Source: Chara braunii
Lineage: Eukaryota; Streptophyta; Charophyceae; Charales; Characeae
Length of the DNA stretch: 31,393 nt
Direction: 5' to 3'
Assembly: GCA_003427395.1 (NCBI GenBank)
Contig: BFEA01000681.1
Location: forward strand, 503,436 to 534,828
Below are positions 9,957 to 18,681 of this stretch, piece after piece. Positions within the stretch are counted from its first letter, which is position 1; each line of letters starts with the position of its first letter. The notes beneath the pieces are model-generated. The model was not told where the DNA came from, did no database searches, and was given only the letters and a program-made list of their open reading frames with translations. The position numbers and the translations under genes were made by a program.

Positions 9957-10290
9957 GTTGCTGACGTGGCACTGCTGCTTACGTGGCACTGCTGATGTGG
10001 CACTGCTGACGTGGCCATGTGTCTGACGTGGTACTGCTGACGTGGCACTGCTGACGTGGTACTGTGTCTGACGTCACTGCAGACGTGGCACTGTGTCTGA
10101 CGTGACACTGTTGTCGTGGCACTATGTCTGACGTGGCACTGTGACCTGGCACTGCTGACGTGGCACTGCTGATCTAGCACTGTGACGTGGCACTGCTGAC
10201 ATGGCACTGTGACTTGGCACTGTGACGTAGCTCTGCTAACATGGCATTGCTGATCTGGCACTGTTACGTGGCACTGCTGACGTGGCACTG
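9957..10290. repeat. tandem array of TGACGTGGCAC-type units in the leader of element 1
   Basis: Short units of 12-17 bp built on GCACTGCTGACGTG repeat about twenty times between the leader and gag. About nine units hold exact TGACGTGG (CCACGTCA on the element's sense strand), the mixed C-box/G-box recognised by plant bZIP factors. Several variant units differ only at the CG of ACGT (ATGT or ACAT), as CpG decay would produce. Regulatory use is inferred only. Confidence 0.85.
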
Positions 10291-11083
10291 TATTGAACCG
10301 GGATGCATGCAAGGGGTGGGTGGGAGGGAAAACGGAGGTAGGTAACCAACCCAACAATCTTTCCTCCGGCCCTAATTAACAGATAAAATAAAATAAAAAT
10401 AAAAGAGGACCACTTCCCTTTTTTTTTTTATATATATCTGTCGATCTATGTTGAGTAGGATATGTCAGAAGAGTATTATGAACGAGATCTAGGCTAGGTT
10501 CCGCAAAGTTTCAGCTTTTACAAACTGCGATCTTGAAGAAAAAAAAATTGTGAAATGGAGAAAAGATGCGATTTTCAGAAAAGAACGATATCCAGTTTCT
10601 GAGAATATGGCAACCTCCGAATATGCCTAACGCAATATTGGTAGGCTTCGCAAGATTCGGTTTTCAAAAAAAAAATTGCGAGATAGAATGGAAATGCGAT
10701 TTTCAGCAAAGAATAATTCCAGTTTCCGAGAATATGACCACTTCTATCGTTATCCCAATATGCCTAGAGAACGAAAATACTAACTTCAGAAATTTCAGCT
10801 ATGTATGCGAAATATCAGAGAAACAAAATGCTACTATCGGGAATTTTCAGACAAAACGAAATGCGATTTATCATAAATTTTCAGATATTTGCTATGTAAA
10901 AACGAACTACTAATATCAGAAATTTTCAGGTAAAACGAAATGCGAATATCAGAAATTTCAGATAGTTATTGCGAGAATTTTTTTCTATAGAGATTTGACT
11001 AAGTCCTACTTGCGTTACTAATGAGTGATCAATAGATCGCAAGCTGGCTACTTGATTGAGCGGGTCCTCTGAATGAGAGGTCC
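10291..11083 (-). other. AT-rich 5' leader of element 1 with internal duplications
   Basis: Untranslated region between primer site and gag. A unit of about 128 bp is duplicated (GCGATTTTCAG at 10568 and 10696, each followed by CAGTTTC and GAGAATATG). Short AGAAATTTTCAG motifs recur to 10975. No conserved coding frame is seen. Confidence 0.7.
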
Positions 11084-11095
11084 GCTCCGATACCA
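11084..11095 (-). promoter_or_regulatory. primer-binding site, initiator tRNA-Met (one mismatch)
   Basis: The minus strand reads TGGTATCGGAGC three bases after the 5' LTR. It matches the complement of the initiator tRNA-Met 3' end (TGGTATCAGAGC) except at one base. Confidence 0.9.
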
Positions 11096-11098
11096 AAC

Positions 11099-11536
11099 TG
11101 TTGCATACTGTAACGTGCAGACCAAAACAAGAACCGACCTTTCAATACAAAGTATAAGATAGCACAACGGAAGACTTAGATACCAGTGATCCGAACAATC
11201 AGTGTTGCAATGCAGCCCTGAACATACATCATCATCATCGTTACATGGTGTGAATGGGGCCTGGCGCTTCACACAGGAAGACTGCGCCAGCCCATACCAT
11301 ACACAGACGAAGAGGAAGGGGATAGACGAAGAGGAGGGGGAAGATGGGAATGTCGTCAACACCAAGTCTTCGGCACAAGCCCAAATAGTCCCTCGTCGAA
11401 ATGTCTGAATCCCAAATGTCAAGTCTGGATCCAATGTCGTCAAGTCTCAAGTCACAACTCTGTCTCTCTCTATCGTAGTCTGAGAAGTCAGGTGGCAAGA
11501 GGGTGAGAAGAGAAGGTGGACTTAGAAGAGGAGAAG

Positions 11537-11614
<78 letters not shown>

Positions 11615-12309
11615 CAGTACTAACCTGTGAAGTTGGNTGTCCAGTACTAACCTGTGAAGTTGGCGCCGTGATGCAGGTACCACGAAGATGGAGCTGGAGC
11701 GATGGCGCCACAGGTAAGTACCACTGGCCTCCGCCAGTCTCTCTCCCACTCTACGATCTACCACCTACCAACGCCCAACGCTGAAGACTACAGCTACAGT
11801 TATGGCGCCCAGCGCCGAAGACTACAGCTAGCGCTACTACTACTAGCGCTAAAGACTACTGCAGCGCTCCTCCTGAGTGCTGCGGCCGAATCCTGAAGAC
11901 TACCTCGTGCCTACTGAACTACCTACCCGTGAAGTGCATGGGAACTTCCTATGTACTACCGGGTGTGCCTCCTGAGCCTGCCGAAGGGAGGCAGGGGATG
12001 CAGCTGCAGCTCCAGCTCAAACTCGTGAGGAACATGCTATTCTTGGCCTGTTCCGCATCCCTGTTTACGTTCCTGAGTCTTAGGGGCAGGTCGAAACAAT
12101 GAGGGCCTGAAAATGGCCCTCCGTTTCAGTCTGAAAACTCTGGGTCTGAAAAGACCCACAAATAGGTTGAAACGGGGTAGGGCCTGCAAGCCCTCGTTTT
12201 TCAGCTTTCAGGCTGAAACGAACGGGGCCTGTAAGCCCTAAGTTTTAGGCTTTTAGGNTGAATGTCCGGGACGGGCCCTGCAGGGCCCGTGTGGCTACGC
12301 AGTATGCCA
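11099..12309 (-). repeat. 5' LTR of element 1 (right copy, 1211 bp)
   Basis: Same termini as the left LTR. A 70-bp CT run lies at 11542-11611. A short block, TGTCCAGTACTAACCTGTG, is repeated around an N at 11638. It would carry the element's promoter, but no TATA signal was pinned down. Confidence 0.95.
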
Positions 12310-12571
12310 CCCTGCCCCTCCGACGACCGACTTACCCTGTCGTGCCCCTGGGGCCTCTGAAGTTTCCTGCAGGCCGCTGCCAGTCAGGCATGCAACTTTG
12401 CAGGATGCCCTTGTGGCTACTGGTGGCACTCGCGGCTGTTCCCCAGGCCCTGGGAGGGGAGCCATGATAACCGGGGCATACTGAAAATTTGGAACCCGTA
12501 TCGGGTAGGGGTATATTGAACATGTTTAAGGGCCAAACGGTGCCAGGGGCTCCTCAGAAACTTCAATCTTT
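12310..12571. other. unassigned spacer right of element 1
   Basis: GC-moderate sequence without a recognisable gene. It leads into the 30-bp minisatellite. Confidence 0.4.
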
Positions 12572-12671
12572 GTCAGAGGGGCGCGATAGGGTAAGTCGAC
12601 CGTCAGAGGGGCGCGATAGGGTAAGTCGTCCTTCAGAGGGGCGCGATAGGGTAAGTCGACCGTCACAGGGG
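12572..12671 (+). repeat. 30-bp minisatellite, three full units plus a partial
   Basis: Units begin at 12572, 12602, 12632 and 12662 with an exact 30-bp period. The core is CAGAGGGGCGCGATAGGGTA. Because 30 is a multiple of three, the frame stays open and would encode repeats of SEGRDRVSRP, but no gene context supports translation. Confidence 0.92.
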
Positions 12672-13513
12672 CATACCGCAATTAAATGGAAGTTGGAGGG
12701 ACATTTCAAAAAAATTCTCTTGTTTTTTTTCAAAAAAGGTAAGCTACATTCAGTGAAAAAAAAAACCCTGCTATATTGATGTTCATGGAGTGCATGTATA
12801 AGTTATGTTGCACTGACACATAGCGCTCACAATCTATCTCTTTTACAGAGTCCACTATGGACCTCGCTCCACTACTTTCCGCATGCAAGGAAGACAAAAA
12901 ATATGGCAGTGTATAATTTTATGTTTCTAACATGTTCTAGCGGACGATTCGTTCTCATTCTGCATTTTTCGCTGATAGTGGAAGGAGGGTCTATGTGATA
13001 GATAGATAACTCATGTTCTTGCGAAAGATTCATTCTCATTTTGCACATTTGGAAAGTATTGGCGCAAGACCCTATGTAATCGATAGATAATTCTCTTCAT
13101 GTGAAAGTCTAGTGCACAAAAGTGGTCGTCCTATTTATTAGCGATTAGCTCAAGTAGTTATGCAACAATATTAAAACCCTATCATACAAGAACTCCAATT
13201 TTGGTCATACATCCCTTATCTAGTACAACAGCCAACTGTTTATTACAAATGTGTGTGTGACCCACCTACTTAGTCAATCTACGAAAAGGATATCAGGGGT
13301 GGTGGTGGTTTGAAGGAAATAAAATTAGAAAAACATGCCTTGGTTCATACATTTCTTGGTAAATAAATAGTGGTCGTAAAAGTTTATCAAAATGGATATA
13401 CTCTTGACGACCCCTGTTCAATATTAGGGTAGCGAACGTGAGTTGGAATGGGGAAGTCTAGTGGACCGTTAGGTGTTGTGGTTGAAGTAGATAAACCTAT
13501 TGCACATTAATTT
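12672..13513. repeat. AT-rich spacer with an 81-bp imperfect duplication
   Basis: Two related copies start with CATGTTCT at 12931 and 13012. Both contain GATTC(G/A)TTCTCATT and end with a GATAGATAA block. Nothing else is recognised in this stretch. Confidence 0.55.
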
Positions 13514-13584
13514 GTCCGTTTCGTCGAGGTATAGGACATTGCTTTTTCATGGCGAAGACACAGGTTCAAATCCTGTAAGGAATA
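13514..13584 (+). tRNA. tRNA-Glu(UUC)-like remnant, mitochondrial type
   Basis: A 71-nt cloverleaf-like sequence with anticodon loop around TTTTCAT (anticodon TTC), T-loop GGTTCAAATCC and a discriminator A. It closely resembles plant mitochondrial trnE as I recall it. The acceptor stem has two mismatches (positions 3 and 5), the D-stem has one, and the D-loop is one base short. This suggests a decayed copy in nuclear DNA. Confidence 0.7.
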
Positions 13585-13720
13585 TATATGATATGATATC
13601 TATCATATCAAAGGGCCAGGTTGGGTGGGTCACTCTAGCGTTCATCTTTCCCGCCCACCCCTGGGTAAGGTGGTGTCGGCTCCATTCTTTTCTTGGCCAG
13701 GTAATGAAAGAAGCTAACGA

Positions 13721-13795
13721 GCGGAAAAAGGGATTTGAACCCTCAATCTTAGCCTTGGCAAGGCTATACTCTACCCTGCCATCAATCCTGGGGGC
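13721..13795 (-). tRNA. tRNA-Gly(GCC)-like remnant, mitochondrial type
   Basis: The minus strand has a perfect 5-bp anticodon stem around TTGCCAA (anticodon GCC), a paired T-arm with loop TTCAAAT, and a 3' acceptor strand TTTCCGC. The 5' acceptor strand and D-arm do not match or pair. The 3' two-thirds therefore looks like plant mitochondrial trnG while the 5' third is replaced. It is not expected to be functional. Confidence 0.65.
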
Positions 13796-13819
13796 TTAGG
13801 CTTGTGCAAGGATAATTAG

Positions 13820-14206
13820 TTGTCATTTATTATATCTCATTTGTACATCGAGATTTTCGAGGGGCGCTTATCTGGTAAATTGATTTTGGCATACAACTCG
13901 CTCGTTGACCGTCATGTTATGGTTTGCCCAATTGGTTATGTTACCAGTATTACAACTTTCAAAGAAAATAGTAAAATACAATTAAACGTCGAGCACGTTC
14001 GGAGGTCGAGGCAGTTAACAAGCCACGATAATCATGAACGAACGGGCCACTACAGGAGCACCCAAATTCATCCGATTAAAATCGCTTCAACTCTATTTTT
14101 TTATGACCGCGATATATGGGGAAGGTACTGGTGGTCTAACATGAGCACGATATATCTCAAAGGGATAAAATTCTTTGTTGGCCGTAAAGTAAACGAACGA
14201 AGTTAG
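13820..14206 (+). other. open frame of 128 codons, unrecognised
   Basis: Starts at ATG and has mixed composition (contains GRLSGKLILAYNSLVDRHVM). I recognise no domain. It lies next to the mitochondrial-type tRNA remnants and could be part of the same inserted DNA, or chance. Confidence 0.2.
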
Positions 14207-14898
14207 CAACACTGCAGTGGCAGATCGCGCATAGATGTCTCATAACGAGGGACTGGCAGATAGGGCAGACGCACTTGTAGCAAAAGGGTATTTTCCTCCT
14301 ATGGTGCAAGACCTGCAACTCAAACTATCCTCACATGAAAATACAAGCGACATTGGAGCATCTCTTCCTCTTTTGCCCACGAGTGGTATGTCATGGAGAT
14401 CGTGGGATTAAATTTCATGGTGGTTGACAAAAGAGAAGCTATGGTTATGATACTGAAAGGCTATCACGCAAACTCATTTCCCGATGCAACGGAGGGGGTG
14501 GATTTATAAACAACTTGGTGTGGTTAGGAAAGATGACGCTGATGTGGGGAATATGGATATCCATATGTATCTACGTGTGAGAAAATGCAAAACCGGATAA
14601 AAAAATACAAGAAAATATCATCAATGTGACTTATCTGGTATAGTTTGGAAAGGACTCAAGTAATCCCCAAGGGGGAGAAAGTTTCACTTTATTCTTCAAT
14701 AAAAAAAATCATTCGATTGGATCTCGCCGGTATAAAAAAAAAAAACATTGTGGTGGAATGACAATCTACATTGGATAACATAAAACACCTACCGGCATCA
14801 CGAGCACAATCAACACCTTTGCCCAGGGTCCAAGTGCCCTGCGCGCGTGCTGGAATAAAATGGTTGGGACTTGTACTAGTGGTTTGATTGCCTTTCGG
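14207..14898. other. no gene recognised
   Basis: AT-leaning sequence with short A runs at 14700 and 14737. No conserved frame, RNA or repeat could be assigned. Confidence 0.4.
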
Positions 14899-15014
14899 GC
14901 TCTACCGTCTTCACCCGAATAAAAAGCCTGGTCATTATCGTTGATCCAGAACGAAAGTTGTGCCAAATACAACTATAATGACCGGGCATTCTATTCAGGT
15001 GAAGACGGTAGGGC
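14899..15014. mobile_element. hairpin MITE-like element, 40-bp arms (copy 1)
   Basis: Arms 14899-14938 and 14975-15014 are inverted repeats with 35 of 40 bases matching, around a 36-nt loop. The arm contains CTACCGTCTTCACCCGAAT and CGGTCATTAT. A relative with the same arm core and a similar loop is at 28194-28284. No target duplication is clear. Confidence 0.8.
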
Positions 15015-15351
15015 CTCACTTGAGTTTCAATAAATTTCAAGTGGTGTGGGACAAGGCTCTTAGTGAAATCACACCCTGCAATTTTCTCTATGTGTCGCTG
15101 CGTCTGGAGGGTCAGGGCAGGTGTTGTTGCTACCCCTTAGGTTTAGGTGGCCCCATTCCTGGTTGGCCAATCGTTGTTGCTCCCCCACAGCGCGTGTCCT
15201 TCAAGGGCGTTTTTTTTTTTTTTTTTTTTTTGCAAAGGCATTTCAAGAGTCGGGTGATGTGAAGAAATTCGTTAGTATATAGCTTCGCTCGCGAATCATT
15301 TTTGATTGGGTCAAGTCAATTGCATTTAGGGCTCTACAGTTGCACTCGAAC
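15015..15351. repeat. spacer with TTTCAA..AAATTTCAAGTGG repeats
   Basis: The motif AAATTTCAAGTGGTGTGG, followed by CTTAGTGAAAT, occurs at about 15029 and again near 15590, with a shorter copy near 15505. A T22-type run lies at 15210-15231. No gene is seen. Confidence 0.55.
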
Positions 15352-15493
15352 CACCAGTACGTTTCCCTACTAGAAAATGTGAGGCCCATTTTACCTGGAG
15401 GGATGTCCAGCGAGTGGCGCCCCGGTACTTCCCGGGAGTCACAACAACATGCATGCAACGACTTTGATTTTCTAGTTGGGAGACATACTGGTG
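15352..15493. repeat. foldback with 28-bp arms
   Basis: Arms 15352-15379 and 15466-15493 are inverted repeats: CACCAGTACGTTTCCCTACT against a right arm ending GACATACTGGTG, with a few mismatches. They enclose 86 nt. The arm sequence is unlike the other foldbacks here. Confidence 0.7.
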
Positions 15494-15723
15494 CTTTGAG
15501 TTTCAAGAAATTTCAAGTGGTTTTGAGGCTTGTGATGCCATCCCATTGGGGGAGCACAACAATAAGTGGTCAAGGGATGCCAAAAAAGAAATTTCAAGTG
15601 GTGTGGACCCGATCCCTTAGTGAAATTGCACTGGGTGACGGTCGTGCGATATCATCATCGAGCTTGACTGACCCTAAGGACTAAGGCACTTCAAAATTGT
15701 AGTATTTCACCTGTTTGCTTCGA

Positions 15724-15782
15724 GTGGAGTTCGAAATCTGGTCGATATTTCAACAGTTTGGGGGTGTACCAACTGAGCTGCC
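15724..15782 (-). repeat. tRNA-like fossil, second copy
   Basis: The minus strand reads CAGCTCAGTTGGTACACCC, then CTGTTGAAATATCGACC, then a weakened box B (TTTCGAACTCC). It matches the 2878-2950 fossil through the D-arm and beyond, so both belong to one dispersed family. Confidence 0.5.
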
Positions 15783-15989
15783 TTCTTCCCCTGAACATAA
15801 CACATATGTGTTGTAAACGAATACAATGCATAGGGTGCATTCTATTCGAATACAACACACACGTTCTATTCGAATAGCCCTAAATTTCGAATACAATTCA
15901 TATGCGTTCTATTCATTTTTTTTTTCAAATTTTGAAATTTGAATACAACGCGTATGCGCATATGCGTTATGTTTGGGGGAAGAAGGTAG
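15778..15989. mobile_element. terminal-inverted-repeat element A (212 bp)
   Basis: The left end CTGCCTTCTTCCCC and the right end (reverse complement CTACCTTCTTCCCCC) are inverted, continuing through AACATAAC and CATATG. Just inside the left end lies the perfect palindrome AACACATATGTGTT (15799-15812). The interior is rich in TTCGAATACAA motifs. Similarity of the flanks (CCAACTGA left, CCAGTTGG right) suggests the inverted repeat may extend outwards. Confidence 0.75.
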
Positions 15990-16226
15990 ACCAGTTGGTG
16001 TTCCGTTTTCTGTATGTGCCATTTTTCTTTATTTTGATTTTGAACGAATCTATACTATTCTCTCAATATATCTATGGGAACACCAACAAAACCAAGACCT
16101 GGAATTCTCGCCAGCCCACGGGGTAGCTTTGCACCACAGCTGTGGTGCGAGAGCAAGGCTTGTATCAGCCCCTCATCACGCTGATGTAGGGTGATCAGGC
16201 ATTGCCGATGGGGGAAACCGGCGATG
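15990..16226. other. spacer between two inverted-repeat elements
   Basis: No gene recognised. It contains a short self-complementary stretch, TTGCACCACAGCTGTGGTGC, near 16128. Confidence 0.4.
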
Positions 16227-16667
16227 CTACCGTCTTCCCCCGAACATAACGCATATGCGTTGTAAGCAAATACAACACATATTGTGCGTTGTATTCGTTT
16301 ACTTGTTACGTTCGAGTGAACGAGACCAACTTTCTCTGCACAAGGGGGTCGGGTCCAGGCTGAGTAGGCTCAATTCTAAAGCATGGCAGGGGCCTCAAAG
16401 CCTTAGCAAAAAGATAAAAGTAAAGTAGCGATGTACCATTCCATGTTCTGGGTTGAGTTTCATTCCTTTCCCCTACTTGGGCCCTTGCTCCACTCCTCAG
16501 TAAATGTGGAAAATATGAATAAATCTTCCGTTAGAACGTGGATAAATGACAACGGTAGTGCAGCGAGACCTTGGTGAGTGCCTTCCTTATTTTTTCACTT
16601 TCTTGGCCGCGCCACTTTCTTGGCCGCCTCACATTCTTGGTTGTCAGAAGCGCCTTCGCGCACACAC

Positions 16668-16727
<60 letters not shown>

Positions 16728-16869
16728 AGAGAGAGAGANNNNNNNNNNNNNNNNNNNNNNNNNNNNNNNNNNNNNNNNNNNNNNNNNNNNNNNNNNNNNN
16801 NNNNNNNNNNNNNNNNNNNNNNNNNNNNNNNNNNNNNNNNNNNNNNNNNNNNNNNNNNNNNNNNNNNNN

Positions 16870-16923
<54 letters not shown>

Positions 16924-16950
16924 CTTGTCAGTGATAGGGAGGGCAATTTC

Positions 16951-16982
<32 letters not shown>

Positions 16983-17274
16983 CATGGGCAGTGATCTATG
17001 ATTACGGGTCTGCACGGGCCTATCCCGTTCACCAGGGCAAGAACGGAGCAGGGGTTGACCTTCAGGTGAAAAAAAAAAGGTCATATTCGAATACAACAAT
17101 TTTATCTTCGTGAAATTCAAATATAATGCATATGTGTGTTATTCGAATAAAACTTACATGCGTTATATTCGAAGTGCGCTTGTATTCGAAGAAAATAGTT
17201 TAACTTTCCAAAAAACGTTTTTTTGAAAAACTCGAATACAACACATATGCGTTATGTTCGGGGAAAGACGGTAG
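16227..17274. mobile_element. terminal-inverted-repeat element B (about 1.05 kb, contains assembly gap)
   Basis: Termini 16227-16264 and 17237-17274 are inverted repeats starting CTACCGTCTTCCCC and running through GAACATAACGCATATG. The left copy holds the perfect palindrome AACGCATATGCGTT (16248-16261). No transposase frame is visible; the middle is GA repeat and Ns. The terminal sequence relates it to element A and more distantly to the hairpin MITEs. Confidence 0.75.
16668..16966. repeat. (GA)n microsatellite around an assembly gap
   Basis: GA repeat on both sides of a 131-base N gap (16739-16869), with a further GA run at 16957-16982. The gap probably reflects unresolved repeat, so the true length is unknown. 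Frames crossing it are not genes. Confidence 0.95.
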
Positions 17275-17464
17275 TGTCGAGCATTTTTGGCCAGTCACTT
17301 GCACCTCCCCCTACCCCCCTCCAACCCCACATTAGAGGTGTTTAATGACCAATACTGTTGTTGCATAACAACCAACAATATTGGTCAGGGTCTTGCCAAC
17401 GCTGGCTTGGGGGGCCAACGGGTTATCTCTAGTTGGTAGAACGCCAAACATGCTCATGCATGTA
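17275..17464. other. spacer, no gene recognised
   Basis: Contains an imperfect inverted pair around 17345-17385 (ACCAATACTGTTGTT and AACCAACAATATTGGT). Otherwise nothing assignable. Confidence 0.4.
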
Positions 17465-17540
17465 CGTGAGGCCAATGAGGATTGAACCCACAACCTCCTG
17501 AATGAAACTTTTGTGCCTTACCAACTGAGCTCTCAAAGTA
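17465..17540 (-). repeat. tRNA-like fossil, third copy
   Basis: The minus strand has GAGCTCAGTTGGTAAGG (box A/D-arm) and a T-arm GTGGGTTCAATCCTCAT with wobble pairs; the acceptor ends do not pair. Retrotransposon 2 inserted a few bases away, at 17547. Confidence 0.5.
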
Positions 17541-17546
17541 CGCTAT

Positions 17547-17551
17547 ATTCT
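17547..17551. repeat. target-site duplication of element 2 (left)
   Basis: ATTCT directly before the left LTR; the same five bases follow the right LTR at 27643-27647. Confidence 0.9.
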
Positions 17552-17907
17552 TGTGCGAAAGCCGCTGCGGTGGTGGTTCGTCAGGATGGAGAAGGAGGGT
17601 TGACGAAGGAGGAGGTATAGATGGAGTTGGAAGGCACAACGCAGCTCCGACGCAGACTCAACACGCACATACTCCAACATGTGCAAAAGTGAAGAATATC
17701 GAAATACAGACTGCAGCTGGGGTATACCCTCAGCGGACCGACTGGCCTGGACTGGCCTGGTACCGACAGTGGTACCAGGCAGGACTGGACTGGACCGAAA
17801 ATAGTAGACGGTTTGTGGGGTCAGGCCACGACCTGGTTCCACAGGCCGAACAGACAAATAGCGGAATAGACTCTGGTTGTAGGTCAGGGCAAATAAAGGT
17901 CCGTTGC
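17552..17907 (-). repeat. 3' LTR of element 2 (left copy, 356 bp)
   Basis: Aligns base for base with 27324-27642 at both ends. It is longer because of an extra ACTGGCCTGG-type segment near 17735-17795. It starts TGTGCG and ends GTTGCA. Confidence 0.93.
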
Positions 17908-18681
17908 ATGATCCTCAGACTTCTAATGGATCGCAAGAGCCATAAACACGCTACTATTAATGGAACTCTGCAATAAAGAAAGTTGGGAAATCTAGGATGC
18001 GGAGCAAACTCCATGCGGAGTCCATGCGATGCAGCCCAAGCTACATAATGTCAAATGAGAACCAAATGTCCGGTATACACATCCTAACTAACAACAGAAA
18101 ATGAAATGTAGCATGATACAATCCTAAAGTCTTGGAGGCAATGACCTTTGTGCTGAAAGGAAAAAGAGCAATACGTCACAAGATAATGTGATGTCGCAGA
18201 ACCACTAAGAGTGGGATGGTCTCAGAGGGGGTGAATGCAGCCTAAGAATAAAAAGTCCTAAGGGCAGTCACACATGAAGGTGGGATAGGTCATCAGGCTC
18301 AAGGTGAGAGAGTGGTAGCGAAACAAAATCAATAACCCTAACAGATAGACCATTAAGGCGGGTAATGCTCGACAAAAGGGTGCCACCATGCAGAGTCGAT
18401 CATGAAAAGGGGAGCCTGGAATAGGGTGGAGATATGCCTAACGGAAGGCATGCAAGAACCGGCATTAGGGTGATGAGGGCAGTGGGTGAGGGAAACATGC
18501 ACACAACTCACCGACTGGGGGAGGGAGCTAGATCTGGGAGTAGGGAAGCTAAGATAACGCTACAGTCTCAATACCTATGCGATACCGAGGGAGAGCCCAA
18601 CTCAAAGAGACCCAGCTAAGTGAGAACCATCATACGACACATGCAAGAGAATGTACAGGGTAGGGTGGTGGCGTGAAGTAG
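17908..18681 (-). other. 3' untranslated region of element 2
   Basis: Lies between the LTR and the last coding block. No conserved domain is seen. The purine primer next to the LTR is weak (AGAAGTCTGAGGA on the minus strand at about 17910-17922). Confidence 0.5.

Larger units (their letters stand above)
3032..12309 (-). mobile_element. LTR retrotransposon 1, Ty3/gypsy chromovirus type, non-functional
   Basis: Direct LTRs at both ends begin TGTTGCATA and end TATGCCA on the plus strand. In minus-strand order it holds: 5' LTR, tRNA-Met primer site, leader, gag, protease, RT, RNase H, integrase, chromodomain, polypurine tract, 3' LTR. RT-RNaseH-integrase order and a chromodomain after integrase define the Ty3 chromovirus group. 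No 5-bp target duplication is visible (ATGCC left, CCCTG right). The coding region holds eight in-frame stops and at least three frameshifts, while the LTRs remain very similar. Confidence 0.95.

Noticed and set aside
12572-12671. CRISPR-like array
   Set aside because: Units are contiguous with no variable spacers, and the context is eukaryotic.
13820-14206. A 128-codon open frame as a protein gene
   Set aside because: No recognisable domain, no homologous context and strong AT bias; kept only as an unassigned frame.
16546-17120. Long frames across 16.5-17.1 kb
   Set aside because: They depend on GA repeats and a 131-base N gap.
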